Origin: Pseudoruegeria sp. HB172150
GTDB taxonomy: Bacteria; Pseudomonadota; Alphaproteobacteria; Rhodobacterales; Rhodobacteraceae
NCBI RefSeq assembly: GCF_013184805.1
Contig: NZ_JAATNG010000004.1
Span: forward strand, 124,001-188,000
DNA: 64,000 bases
Reading direction: 5' to 3'
The translations under genes and the position numbers were made by a program. The notes below the pieces were generated by a model. It made no database searches, was not told where the DNA came from, and saw only the letters and a list, made by a program, of their open reading frames with translations. Every line of letters starts with the position of its first letter. Within the stretch, counting starts at the first letter, position 1. Positions 9,575 to 17,879 of the stretch are shown here, one piece after another.

Positions 9575-9704
9575 CCGATTCCCTTGCTGGTCTGTCCTGA
9601 CACCCGGCGGATCGCATGCCGCCCGCCGCCGGGCGTGCCGATCAGGTTAATCAGCAATCTGCGGCGGACCAAGGCAAAAGCAGCTGCCAGCGGGCACCCG
9701 CCGG

Positions 9705-10670
9705 TCACGCGGCCAGCCGCGCCTCGAGTTCGGCAAGGCTCATCGACCCGGGCCCCTTGCCGCTCGCCAGGAGCTCTGTCGAGAGAAACGTCAGCGCGTC
9801 GTTCAGCGGAGTCGGAACGCCGTGCAGCCGGCCCAGAAGGGAAATCTCGCCGTTCAGATAGTCCGTCTCGATGCTGCCCGCACCACGCGCCAGGCTTTGA
9901 GAGGTGGAGCCTCCGATGCGCGGTGCGTCGGGAAGCTTGGCCTGCCTGATCGCTTCGCGCCGTCCGTCGTCGAAGCCGACATTGCGCCACGCGATTCCGG
10001 CCGCGTCGTACACGGCGCTCGCCTCTGCCCGCACCCGGTCGCGCAGATCGTCCTTACTGGTCCCGTGGCCAAGTGCTGCCTCCAGGATGTTGTTCGTGTT
10101 GAGCAGCAGCTTTCCGTATTTGCTGGCCATCACGTCCTCCATGACGAAACACGCGATATTCGCGGCTTCCAGCGCCTCTGCCAGTGCCGCGTCGTCAGAG
10201 TCTGTCCCGTGCGGATATCGTCCGATATCGTACATGCCAAAGCGCGGCTCCACCGTCACGCTGACCTTTCCGGGTTCGAGATAGGTTGCCGGCATCATGA
10301 CAGTCACGCCGTGGACATTCGGAAACACCCGCAAAGCAGCGCGCTCGTTCGCGACGCCGTTCTGGCAACAGAAGATCGCCTGTTCGCGTACACCGGCCAG
10401 GCGCAGGGCATCCAGCGCCGCCGCAGTGTCCTGCCCCTTCATCGTCAGCAGGATGCAGTCGTCGGGGCGGAACTCGATTTCGGCGGGGCTGGAAACACAG
10501 GGAAACTCTGCCCTCTCGCTGCCACGATAGCTGATCAGCGTCAGACCGTCGCTGCGGATGGCGTCCAGCATGCGGCCACGGGCGATGCCGACCACGTCGC
10601 GGCCGGCAATTGTCAGGGCTGCTGCCAGGGTCCCACCGATGGCCCCGACGCCGTAAATGATGAATCGCAT
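9705..10670 (-). CDS. Ketopantoate reductase-like protein (ApbA/PanE family)
   Basis: 321 residues. The N-terminal Rossmann motif GVGAIGGTLAAAL and the central KYGKLLLNTNNILEA (the family's catalytic lysine and asparagines) identify the family, which reduces 2-dehydropantoate to pantoate with NADPH. The C-terminal ETDYLNGEISLLGRLHGVPTPLN is also typical. Many paralogues act on other 2-oxoacids and no pantothenate gene is nearby, so panE is not assigned. GGAGGG upstream supports the ATG. Confidence 0.85.
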   Translation of the reverse strand: MRFIIYGVGAIGGTLAAALTIAGRDVVGIARGRMLDAIRSDGLTLISYRGSERAEFPCVSSPAEIEFRPDDCILLTMKGQDTAAALDALRLAGVREQAIFCCQNGVANERAALRVFPNVHGVTVMMPATYLEPGKVSVTVEPRFGMYDIGRYPHGTDSDDAALAEALEAANIACFVMEDVMASKYGKLLLNTNNILEAALGHGTSKDDLRDRVRAEASAVYDAAGIAWRNVGFDDGRREAIRQAKLPDAPRIGGSTSQSLARGAGSIETDYLNGEISLLGRLHGVPTPLNDALTFLSTELLASGKGPGSMSLAELEARLAA

Positions 10671-10728
10671 GCTGCCCTCCTGTTCGTTTTCGGCGCAAGA
10701 AGGACGGAAGCCGCCCCGACATGCAAGA

Positions 10729-10752
10729 GGCGCGCCGGGGTTCCGGCGCGCC
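10729..10752 (-). terminator. GC-rich hairpin between the PRC-barrel gene and the ketopantoate-reductase-like gene
   Basis: A perfect 10-bp stem, GGCGCGCCGG with CCGGCGCGCC, around loop GGTT, located 44 bp after the PRC-barrel stop. The flanking T-tract is poor on both strands. Confidence 0.6.
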
Positions 10753-10795
10753 TTCGTTGTTTCGGACCGGCTTCAGCAGCCGGATTGCCCGAAAA

Positions 10796-11572
10796 TTACC
10801 CAGACGTTTCGTCAGTCTCGGTTTCAGCTTCGGTTTCCGTTTCCATCTCGGTCTCTGCAGCGCCGTCCGTTTCGGTCTCGGCAGCAGCGTCGGCCTCGGT
10901 ATCGGTCTCGGTTGAGCTGTCCATTTCGGTTTCGGCGGCGGCGTCCGCCTCGCCTTCGGTCGCGGCCGGTTCTTCCGTGGCTTCATCCGCGGTCTCTTCG
11001 GTGGCCGGTTCCTCCATTGCAGAGTCGTCCGACGCAGAGCCCTCGGACGCATCCGCGGCAGGTTCTTCCGGCGCGGTCTCGTCCATTTCCGATTGGATCA
11101 GCTCGGCGATGGGCGTTTCGTCCGGCAGACCTTCAACGCCGGATTCGTCGAATTCCGGTTGCGCCTTGAGCGTTTCCTTGTCGGTGCTCAGGGTGAAGCC
11201 GGTGCCGTCTTCGTTCAGCTGGAAATCCTCCAGCGGAAGGGCGACGGTGTATTCGCCCAGACCGATGAAGCCGCCGATGCCGAGCACGGCCTTGGCGCCA
11301 TCCGGAGGGCTAACGACATAGTCGATCTCTGCGATGCGGTTGCCTTCGGGATCGTAGGCAATCATGCCGACAACGTCACCAACCGTCATCTCTTCGATGC
11401 TGGTAAAGGCCGGCGCCGCGGGTTCGGCGGTTTCAGCCATGGTGCTGTCGGTCATCGTATCCGTAGCAGCCGGATCGGTGGCCGTGGTGGTGTCCTGGGC
11501 AAGTGCGCCGCCGGCAAGCAGGGCCGAGAGAGCCGCACCAGTCATGAGGGTCTTCAGTTGCGTCAGTTTCAT
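10796..11572 (-). CDS. Secreted PRC-barrel protein with long acidic low-complexity tail
   Basis: 258 residues. A signal peptide (1-25, ending ALA) exports it. After an Asp/Thr/Ala linker, about residues 56-140 form a PRC-barrel domain (SIEEMTVGDVVGMIAYDPEG, VPLEDF-like VALPLEDF). From about residue 160 the tail is almost only E, T, A, D and S, with runs such as ETETEA. PRC-barrel proteins are often periplasmic or RNA-associated; its partner is unknown. AAGGAGG precedes the ATG. The tail's composition suggests a soluble disordered spacer or cation-binding segment. Confidence 0.8.
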   Translation of the reverse strand: MKLTQLKTLMTGAALSALLAGGALAQDTTTATDPAATDTMTDSTMAETAEPAAPAFTSIEEMTVGDVVGMIAYDPEGNRIAEIDYVVSPPDGAKAVLGIGGFIGLGEYTVALPLEDFQLNEDGTGFTLSTDKETLKAQPEFDESGVEGLPDETPIAELIQSEMDETAPEEPAADASEGSASDDSAMEEPATEETADEATEEPAATEGEADAAAETEMDSSTETDTEADAAAETETDGAAETEMETETEAETETDETSG

Positions 11573-11710
11573 CTGTGCCTCCTTGAGTCACTGTATGACC
11601 CAAGAATGCGGTACCGGATGGTTTCGTTCCGGTTCTGACGCGGAATTAGGCGGGAATCACAGGAAATGGGCAGGAATGGCGACAGCCCGCCCAAAAGCGG
11701 AGTCGCGATT

Positions 11711-11751
11711 GGCCGGTTCCCGCCAATGGAGAATTTCTGCGGGAACCGGCC
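11711..11751 (-). terminator. Long perfect hairpin downstream of ahcY
   Basis: A perfect 13-bp stem (GGCCGGTTCCCGC with GCGGGAACCGGCC) around a 15-nt AT-rich loop, 14 bp past the ahcY stop. There is no T-run, so it may be a stabilising 3' end or a Rho-independent-like terminator. Confidence 0.6.
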
Positions 11752-11765
11752 GAATTGCGCGCTAT

Positions 11766-13160
11766 TTAGTAGCGATAGTGCTCGGGCTTGAAGGGGCCTT
11801 CGGGTTTGACGCCGATGTAAGACGCCTGGTCCGTGGACAGCTCTGTCAGCTTCGCGCCGATCTTGGCGAGGTGCAGCCGCGCGACCTTTTCGTCCAGGTG
11901 CTTCGGCAGGACGTAGACCTCGTTCTTGTACTGGTCACCCTTGGTGAACAGTTCGATCTGCGCCAGCGTCTGGTTGGTGAAGGACGCGGACATCACGAAG
12001 GATGGGTGCCCGGTGGCGTTGCCTAGGTTCAGCAGACGGCCTTCGGACAGCAGGATGATACGAGAGCCCGAGGGCATCTCGATCATGTCCACCTGGTCCT
12101 TGATGTTGGTCCACTTGTGGTTCTTCAGCGCGGCAACCTGGATCTCGTTGTCGAAGTGGCCGATGTTGCCGACGATCGCCATGTCCTTCATCTCGCGCAT
12201 GTGCTCGATGCGGATGACGTCCTTGTTTCCGGTGGTGGTGATGAAGATGTCGGCGGAGGCCACTTCATCTTCCAGCGTGGTCACCTCGAAACCGTCCATT
12301 GCGGCCTGCAGGGCGCAGATCGGATCGACTTCGGTCACCTTAACGCGGGCGCCTGCACCGCGCAGCGAAGCGGCCGAGCCCTTGCCCACATCGCCATAGC
12401 CGCAGACCAGGGCGACCTTGCCGGCCATCATCGTGTCGGTGGCGCGGCGGATACCGTCGACCAGCGATTCCTTGCAGCCGTACTTGTTGTCGAATTTCGA
12501 CTTGGTGACGCTGTCGTTCACGTTGATCGCCGGGAAGGGCAGATGGCCCTTTTCCATCATCTGGTACAGGCGATGCACGCCGGTGGTGGTTTCCTCGGTC
12601 ACGCCCTGAATCATGTGGCGCTGCTTGGTGAACCAGCCGGGGCTTTCCTTCATGCGCTTCTTGATCTGGGCGAACAGCGCCTCTTCCTCTTCCGAGGTCG
12701 GTACTTCGATAAGGTCGGTTTCACCTTCCTCGACCCGCGCGCCCATCAGGACGTAAAGCGTAGCATCGCCGCCGTCGTCGAGGATCATGTTGCAGCCGCC
12801 TTCCTCGAAATTGAAGATGCGGTCGCAGTAATCCCAGTATTCCGGCAGCGTCTCGCCCTTGACGGCAAAAACCGGCACGCCCGCGGCGGCGATTGCGGCG
12901 GCGGCGTGGTCCTGGGTCGAGAAGATGTTGCACGAGGCCCAGCGCACGTCGGCTCCGAGGGCGACGAGCGTTTCGATCAGAACCGCCGTCTGTATGGTCA
13001 TGTGCAGCGAACCCGCGATGCGCGCGCCTTTCAGCGGCTTCGATTCGCCATATTCTTCACGCAGGGCCATCAGGCCCGGCATCTCGGTCTCTGCAATGTC
13101 TAGTTCCTTGCGGCCAAAGGCTGCAAGGTTGATATCCTTAACAATGTAGTCCTGTGCCAT
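11766..13160 (-). CDS. ahcY: Adenosylhomocysteinase
   Basis: 464 residues from the ATG at 13160 ([16 protein letters not shown]), preferred over an upstream in-frame ATG at 13226 because it matches the family N-terminus and has GGAG 9 nt upstream. It hydrolyses S-adenosylhomocysteine to homocysteine and adenosine. Seen: [40 protein letters not shown], the NAD-binding [10 protein letters not shown] and the C-terminal PEHYRY. I looked at the 100 bp upstream for an SAH-type riboswitch and see no convincing fold. Confidence 0.96.
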   Translation of the reverse strand: MAQDYIVKDINLAAFGRKELDIAETEMPGLMALREEYGESKPLKGARIAGSLHMTIQTAVLIETLVALGADVRWASCNIFSTQDHAAAAIAAAGVPVFAVKGETLPEYWDYCDRIFNFEEGGCNMILDDGGDATLYVLMGARVEEGETDLIEVPTSEEEEALFAQIKKRMKESPGWFTKQRHMIQGVTEETTTGVHRLYQMMEKGHLPFPAINVNDSVTKSKFDNKYGCKESLVDGIRRATDTMMAGKVALVCGYGDVGKGSAASLRGAGARVKVTEVDPICALQAAMDGFEVTTLEDEVASADIFITTTGNKDVIRIEHMREMKDMAIVGNIGHFDNEIQVAALKNHKWTNIKDQVDMIEMPSGSRIILLSEGRLLNLGNATGHPSFVMSASFTNQTLAQIELFTKGDQYKNEVYVLPKHLDEKVARLHLAKIGAKLTELSTDQASYIGVKPEGPFKPEHYRY

Positions 13161-13445
13161 ACAGTCGGGCTCCACAAGCAATTCCACGATCGCAGTCGCC
13201 TTAGCATCAAGCCTCAGAACCAGCAACGTCCGTTCCCGAACTTACCCCCCGATGGCGTCGTTTACAGGGTCAGTGGCTTGTTCTAGTGGGTGAAAGATGA
13301 GCATCGGAAACAGTCCTGATCGGGAGTCGCGCATGGCGTGTACGGATCGCGCTACGATGGCATGCGTGCTGCCGCCGGCCCGCATGGCTGCGGCGTACGC
13401 CGCGCGGAGCGCCTGTGACCTCGAGGCAGTGCGTCGCCGGAACGA

Positions 13446-14057
13446 ATGGGCCAGGATCGCATGACGAAAGCGCCGCGCGCCTGGCAGAGGATGCTATCTG
13501 GCCGCAGGCTGGACCTGCTTGACCCCACACCGATGGATATCGAGATCGAGGATATCGCCCATGGTCTTGCCTTCGTCGCGCGGTGGAACGGCCAGACGCG
13601 GGGCGATTATCCGTACTCGGTGGCCGAGCATTCACTGCTGGTCGAGGAGATCTTTGGCCGGATGCGCCCGGATGCTCCGGCGAAATGGCGGCTGGCGGCG
13701 CTGCTTCATGACGGGCCGGAATATGTGATCGGCGACATGATCTCGCCGGTGAAGGCGGCGGTGGGGCCGGAATACGGCGCGCTGGACGAGCGGCTGGCGG
13801 CGGCGATCCACCTGCGCTTCGGCCTGCCGGCGGCAATTCCGAAGGCGGTGAAGAAACAGATCAAGCAGGCCGACAAGGTATCCGCCTGGCTGGAGGCGAC
13901 GCAGCTTGCCGGGTTCTCCGAGGCTGAGGCGACGAAGTTCTTCGGCCGGCAGGCGGCGGAGGTCATCGATGGGCTGCGCCTGCACCTGCGGCCACCGATA
14001 GAGGTGCGGGCGGCCTTCACGGCGCGGCACGCCGAGTTGCTGGAGGCGATGGGATGA
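13446..14057 (+). CDS. HD-domain hydrolase (YfbR-like phosphohydrolase family)
   Basis: 203 residues, or 198 if translation begins at the ATG at 13461. SVAEHSLLV (about 60-68), LAALLHDGPEYVIGDM (about 85-100) and the later QADKVSAWLEA supply the His and Asp ligands of an HD metal site. The family includes 5'-nucleotidases acting on dNMPs, but the substrate cannot be named from sequence. It overlaps the next gene by 4 bp (ATGA), so the pair is co-translated. Confidence 0.82.
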   Translation: MGQDRMTKAPRAWQRMLSGRRLDLLDPTPMDIEIEDIAHGLAFVARWNGQTRGDYPYSVAEHSLLVEEIFGRMRPDAPAKWRLAALLHDGPEYVIGDMISPVKAAVGPEYGALDERLAAAIHLRFGLPAAIPKAVKKQIKQADKVSAWLEATQLAGFSEAEATKFFGRQAAEVIDGLRLHLRPPIEVRAAFTARHAELLEAMG

Positions 14058-14536
14058 TCCATGTGAGGCGGGCGGGGACGGCGGATGCCGGAGCGATGGC
14101 GGAGCTGTTGAACGAGATCATCGCGATCGGGGGGATGACGGCGATCACCGAGCCGGTGGACGGGGCGACGCTGACCGAATGGATGCGGTCCGATGAAAGG
14201 TCCATTTGGCACGTGGCGGAGGACGAGGGCGGCGAGGTGCTGGGGTTCCAGTGGGTCGATCCGCATCCGAAAATGGGGCCCGAGGTCGCCCAGATCGCGA
14301 CCTTCGCCAGGGTCGGGAGGACCGGGCTGGGGATCGGGTCGAAGCTGTTCGAGGCGACGAAGGCGGCGGCGAAACAGGCGGGCTATGGCTGGATCAATGC
14401 CGAGATCCGGGCGGACAATCCCAGCGGGCTGACCTATTACCAGAGCCGGGGCTTCGAGGATTACGGGCGGATCGAGGGCTACCGGATGGGCAACGGGCAG
14501 GTCGTCGACAAGGTGCTGAAACGCTACGATTTCTGA
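14054..14536 (+). CDS. GNAT-family N-acetyltransferase
   Basis: 160 residues. IHVRRAGTADAGAMAELLNEII opens the fold. FARVGRTGLGIGSKLFEA supplies the acetyl-CoA-binding segment, with GLGIGS as a loop of the R/Q-x-x-G-x-G/A type. ADNPSGLTYYQSRGFEDYGR is the usual C-terminal half. The substrate is unknown. A repeat with a hairpin lies immediately after the stop. Confidence 0.88.
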   Translation: MIHVRRAGTADAGAMAELLNEIIAIGGMTAITEPVDGATLTEWMRSDERSIWHVAEDEGGEVLGFQWVDPHPKMGPEVAQIATFARVGRTGLGIGSKLFEATKAAAKQAGYGWINAEIRADNPSGLTYYQSRGFEDYGRIEGYRMGNGQVVDKVLKRYDF

Positions 14537-14601
14537 GGCGTCCCCATGGGGACGGGGGGTCAAGTCATTGATTTCAGGCGTGGTAGCGCTAACCTCTGTA
14601 T
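14537..14601 (+). repeat. Dispersed intergenic repeat, copy 1
   Basis: It starts with the palindrome GCGTCCCCATGGGGAC and continues with TCAAGTCATTGATTTCAGGC at 14560-14579, then a TAGCGCTA palindrome. The same order is found at 58292-58353. Directly behind the acetyltransferase stop, the first palindrome could also act as a terminator. Confidence 0.8.
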
Positions 14602-14831
14602 GCGGACAGCCCCGCGCCAGGCCGTCCCCGGCGCGCGGCCGGGGCCAGCAAGCGGCCAACGCGGCGAAGCGCGGCCATCAGCGATCCAAGGCGGCGTTTC
14701 CTGCGGGCGCGGCGTGCCTCGCGCTGCCGCAGGCGCCAGGCGATGCGGTGTTCGTACTGCGGGCAGCGTGGCGGTCCGGCAGGGTCCAAGGGACCCGTGC
14801 CACGAAGCAGGTCGTGGTTTAGCTGTGTCAT
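14589..14831 (-). CDS. Possible small basic protein, doubtful
   Basis: 80 residues, very Arg-rich in the middle (RLRQREARRARRKRRL), with fairly GC-rich third codon positions. It would be divergent from the LysR gene. There is no good ribosome site (only GGAC upstream), and its last codons run into the dispersed repeat. I do not recognise it; it may be a chance ORF in GC-rich DNA. Confidence 0.3.
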   Translation of the reverse strand: MTQLNHDLLRGTGPLDPAGPPRCPQYEHRIAWRLRQREARRARRKRRLGSLMAALRRVGRLLAPAARRGRPGAGLSAYRG

Positions 14832-14934
14832 AGGGTTTGTCCGGTTGCAGGGTGACGTGATTACGGATTATCTACTGCAAATGCTGCGAAACCCGCAGTC
14901 AGGAAAAATGACCTTCTTAAAGCAGAGCTAATAG

Positions 14935-15819
14935 ATGCCGGATATCGACTGGCGCCGCCTTCCGCCGCTTGCCTCGCTTCGGGCCTTCGAGGCCACGGCG
15001 CGGCTGGAAACCTTCAGCGCCGCCGCCCGCGCGCTGAACGTGACGCCGGCAGCCGTGGCGCAGCAGGTGCGCGCGCTGGAGGAGGAACTGGGCGTGTCGC
15101 TGGTGCGTCGCGCCGGGCGCGGGCTGTCGCTGACGCCGGGCGGCGCGCGGCTGGGAGCGTCGCTGACCGACGCGTTTTCGCAGGTCGCAGGCGCCGTCGA
15201 AACGGCGCGCAACGCGGATCGCGAACGCGGGATACGGGTCGCCTCGACCCCGACCTTCGGCAGTATGGTGCTGATGCCCAGGTTGCAGGAATTCTGGCGG
15301 GAGCATCCGGGTACCCCGTTGTCGCTGTCGCCAAATGAAAAGATCAGCGACCTGCGGCGCGGCCAGTACGACCTAGCGATCCGCAGCGGCACCGGCGACT
15401 GGCCCGACGGGCAGGCGGAACTGCTCTTTGCGTCCCGCTATGTTCTGGTCGGCGCGCCCGGTCTTGTGGGCGATGACCCCGATATCCGGGCGCTGCCGTG
15501 GATCGGCCCGGTGTCCGGCCTTGACCATCGGGCGATGGAGTCGCTGGATATCGACCCCGGTAAGGTGACACTGCACGGGTTGGAATCGCAGGCGCTTTTC
15601 GTGCCGGCGGCGGTGCAGGGCGTCGGGCTCCTGCTGGCGGCGGAGGCGGTGGTGAGGTCGGAAATCGAGACCGGCCAACTGGTCGAGATTCCGATGCCGG
15701 AAACGCCGCCAATGAACCTCTGGATCGTCACCCCGCAAGGCCCGGTCCGTCCCGCCGTTCGCGATTTCATTGACTGGCTGAGAAAGACATTCGGCGACAA
15801 GCGCAAGACCGTGGAGTAG
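14935..15819 (+). CDS. LysR-family transcriptional regulator (GcvA-like)
   Basis: 294 residues. The N-terminal LPPLASLRAFEATARLETFSAAA and the LNVTPAAVAQQVRALEEELGVSLVRR helix-turn-helix (about 33-60) are typical of the GcvA branch. The effector domain has FWREHPGTPLSLSP and DLRRGQYDLAIRSGTGDWP. The effector and targets are unknown, and no metabolic gene is divergently paired with it. Confidence 0.9.
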   Translation: MPDIDWRRLPPLASLRAFEATARLETFSAAARALNVTPAAVAQQVRALEEELGVSLVRRAGRGLSLTPGGARLGASLTDAFSQVAGAVETARNADRERGIRVASTPTFGSMVLMPRLQEFWREHPGTPLSLSPNEKISDLRRGQYDLAIRSGTGDWPDGQAELLFASRYVLVGAPGLVGDDPDIRALPWIGPVSGLDHRAMESLDIDPGKVTLHGLESQALFVPAAVQGVGLLLAAEAVVRSEIETGQLVEIPMPETPPMNLWIVTPQGPVRPAVRDFIDWLRKTFGDKRKTVE

Positions 15820-15831
15820 GTCGCGATCCCC

Positions 15832-15855
15832 TGCTTCTTCTGGTCGCAAATATCC
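15832..15855 (+). repeat. CTTCTTCTGGTC intergenic repeat, copy A (short)
   Basis: TGCTTCTTCTGGTC followed by an AAATAT stretch. The same core occurs twice more at 34.7-34.9 kb. It is followed by a GGGGGG/CCCCCC hairpin. Confidence 0.65.
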
Positions 15856-15865
15856 TGGGGGGTCT

Positions 15866-15908
15866 GGGGGGCAAAGCCCCCCGGCCGGTCGGATCGCGAA
15901 GCGATCCG
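15866..15908. terminator. Two adjacent hairpins between convergent LysR and lipoprotein genes
   Basis: GGGGGG-CAAAG-CCCCCC (15866-15882) and CGGATCGC-GAA-GCGATCCG (15890-15908). They lie between convergent genes and could terminate both. Neither has a clear T-run. Confidence 0.45.
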
Positions 15909-16015
15909 AAACCAGCAGCGTTGTCGATTTGACCTGAATCGCGCAACGCTGCCTGAAATCAGAGATTTCAACGCAGTGCGTGATGCGGTCTGTTTCAGGC
16001 CAAGATCGAAACGCT

Positions 16016-16531
16016 TTACCGGAAGAAGCAGCTCGTCCCGGCCCAGAGCAGCTGTAACTCGGCATCCTGGGTACCGTCCGGCAACAGCCCGAATACACCG
16101 CCCGTCTCGAATTCCACGCCCAGCGTTGTAGCCTCGAACGGCCCGGCGCCGGATGCTTCCAGCGCGGTCCGGGTCGTGCCCGGCCGCAGCCCGTTGGCGG
16201 TGACGATGCCGGCGCCGTCCGCGACCCAGCCGCGGAAGGCGTCCTGCTGGAACAGCAGGTCCAGCCCGTCATACTCGACGATCAGCGTCGGGCCCGCGCC
16301 GCATTCCGGGTTGCTCACCTGCGAGGACGGCGCCGCGCCCATCAGCCTCGTCACGGCGGCGAGAGTGCTGTCCCGTGTCCGGCCGAAATCGATCCGCAGC
16401 GGGCTGCCCTCGATGGCAAGGCCACTGGCGTCGGGGCGGATCGTGCCGCCGGACGGTGCGGACGGGTCAGGCGTGCCGGAACAGGCCGCCAGCAGCAGTG
16501 CGGCGGCGACGAAGAGAAGACGGGCAATCAT
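16016..16531 (-). CDS. Putative lipoprotein downstream of regA
   Basis: 171 residues. The signal sequence ends in the lipobox LLLAAC (Cys17), so it should be lipidated and held at the membrane facing the periplasm. The mature part resembles no family I can name; two later cysteines (NPECGAG and GTSCFFR) could form a disulfide. It starts 5 bp after the regA stop, so it is probably transcribed with regA and may belong to the redox regulon, which is inference. Confidence 0.75.
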   Translation of the reverse strand: MIARLLFVAAALLLAACSGTPDPSAPSGGTIRPDASGLAIEGSPLRIDFGRTRDSTLAAVTRLMGAAPSSQVSNPECGAGPTLIVEYDGLDLLFQQDAFRGWVADGAGIVTANGLRPGTTRTALEASGAGPFEATTLGVEFETGGVFGLLPDGTQDAELQLLWAGTSCFFR

Positions 16532-16535
16532 GGCG

Positions 16536-17090
16536 TTACCTCGGGCTTCGTTTCGCGAGTATTCGCTGCAGCGTCCGGCGGTGCATGTTCAGCCGCCGCG
16601 CAGTTTCAGAGACGTTGCGGTCGCAGAGTTCGTAGACGCGCTGGATGTGTTCCCAGCGCACGCGGTCCGCGCTCATCGGGTTTTCCGGCGGCGGCGGCAG
16701 GGTATCGCCCTTTGCCAGCAGCGCGTTGGTGACGTCGTTGGCGTCGGCGGGCTTGGAAAGGTAGTCGGTGGCGCCGATCTTGACCGCGGCGACGGCGGTG
16801 GCGATGGCGCCGTAGCCGGTCAGCACAACGATGCGGCTGTCGGGGCGGCGTTCGCGCAGGACCTCGACCACGTCGAGGCCGTTGCCATCCTCGAGCCGCA
16901 GGTCGACGACGGCATAGGCGGGCGGGCGGGCGGTGGCGATCGCCTTGCCGCCGGCGACGGAATCCGCCGTCTCTACCTCGAAGCCGCGCTTTTCCATCGC
17001 GCGGGCGAGCCGGCGCAGGAACGGCTCGTCGTCATCGACCAGCAGAAGCGACCTGTCGGGTCCCAGTTCCTCCACGTCGCGATCCGGCAT
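16536..17090 (-). CDS. regA: Redox response regulator RegA/ActR/PrrA
   Basis: 184 residues from the ATG at 17090, the usual RegA length; GAGGAC upstream supports it over the longer frame. The receiver domain has acidic residues at DDDEP (19-23), the phosphoacceptor D63 in VVDLRLEDG, T91 in VVLTGYG and K113 in LSKPAD. The C-terminal NVSETARRLNMHRRTLQRILAKR is the Fis-type DNA-binding helix-turn-helix. RegA controls photosynthesis, respiration, carbon and nitrogen fixation genes in relatives. Confidence 0.96.
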   Translation of the reverse strand: MPDRDVEELGPDRSLLLVDDDEPFLRRLARAMEKRGFEVETADSVAGGKAIATARPPAYAVVDLRLEDGNGLDVVEVLRERRPDSRIVVLTGYGAIATAVAAVKIGATDYLSKPADANDVTNALLAKGDTLPPPPENPMSADRVRWEHIQRVYELCDRNVSETARRLNMHRRTLQRILAKRSPR

Positions 17091-17159
17091 ATGGCTGTCC
17101 TCTCCCGCATTTTCCCGTTTCGGGACATTAAGATGCCCGGAGTCGCGGGTCAATTTGTC

Positions 17160-17804
17160 TCAGTTCGTGGGGGTATCGGGCGCGGCGTCGATGAAACAGG
17201 AGGTCCGGTTTGCGATGTCCTCGGCGGTGTCGTCGCGGTTGAAGAACTCGACAAACCCGGTCTCTGGCAGGACCAGATAGGTCTGGGTCGAGTGGTTCAC
17301 GAGGTAGTAGTCCGGGTCGCCTTCCTGCTTGGAATAGAAGGTACGGTAGGCCTGCGACGCTGCCTTTACCTGCTCCGGCGTGCCGGTCAGGCCGATCATG
17401 TCGTCATGCATCCAGCCGGTCCAGTCCCTGACCACCTCGGGCGTGTCGCGTTCGGGGTCGATGGAGATGAAGACAGGCTGCACGTCATAGCCCTTTTCGA
17501 TCAGCAGATCGGTCGCCTCGGCGTTGCGGGCGTTGTCCGCGGGGCAGATATCGGGGCAGAAGGTGTAGCCGAAATAGATCAGGCTGGGCTTGGTGATGAC
17601 GTCCCTGTCGGTCACCGTCTCGCCATCGCCGTTGACCAGGGTGAACGGCCCGCCGATCTGGCCCGCGCCGCCGGCGACCGCACTTTCGCGGCAGGGGGCA
17701 AAGGGATCGTCGGAGCTGGGCCGCATCATCGTCGCCCAGAACGTTCCGCCCAGCAGCCCGGCCAGGGCAACCGCCCCCAGGATCGCGTAGGTCTTCACCG
17801 TCAT
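17160..17804 (-). CDS. senC: SCO1/SenC/PrrC family copper protein
   Basis: 214 residues from the ATG at 17804, with GAGGCGGGG upstream. One N-terminal membrane anchor (about 6-26) places the thioredoxin-like domain in the periplasm. C83 and C87 (FCPDICP) and H171 (VNHSTQTYLV) are the copper ligands of the family, which helps build the CuA centre of cytochrome oxidase and influences Reg signalling. It precedes regA and is divergent from regB, as in Rhodobacter. Confidence 0.94.
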   Translation of the reverse strand: MTVKTYAILGAVALAGLLGGTFWATMMRPSSDDPFAPCRESAVAGGAGQIGGPFTLVNGDGETVTDRDVITKPSLIYFGYTFCPDICPADNARNAEATDLLIEKGYDVQPVFISIDPERDTPEVVRDWTGWMHDDMIGLTGTPEQVKAASQAYRTFYSKQEGDPDYYLVNHSTQTYLVLPETGFVEFFNRDDTAEDIANRTSCFIDAAPDTPTN

Positions 17805-17879
17805 GTCGCCCCGCCTCATACGTTGATCGCTGCCGCCGCGCGGCTTAACAAGGATTTACGGCACGATCTAGGGGCGCCG

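Larger units (their letters stand above)
14537..14934. other. Intergenic stretch between the acetyltransferase and LysR genes
   Basis: About 400 bp without a confident gene. It holds the repeat at its left end, one doubtful minus-strand ORF (14589-14831) and a ~100-bp AT-richer stretch just upstream of the LysR gene that is the likely promoter region. Confidence 0.6.

Noticed and set aside
13161-13300. A possible SAH or SAM riboswitch upstream of ahcY
   Set aside because: I looked for paired conserved segments near the ribosome site and found none I could support by eye.
16176-17879. A plus-strand open frame extending RegB by more than 500 residues at its N-terminus
   Set aside because: It runs through senC, regA and the lipoprotein gene on the other strand. 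RegB of normal length begins at the ATG at 17880.
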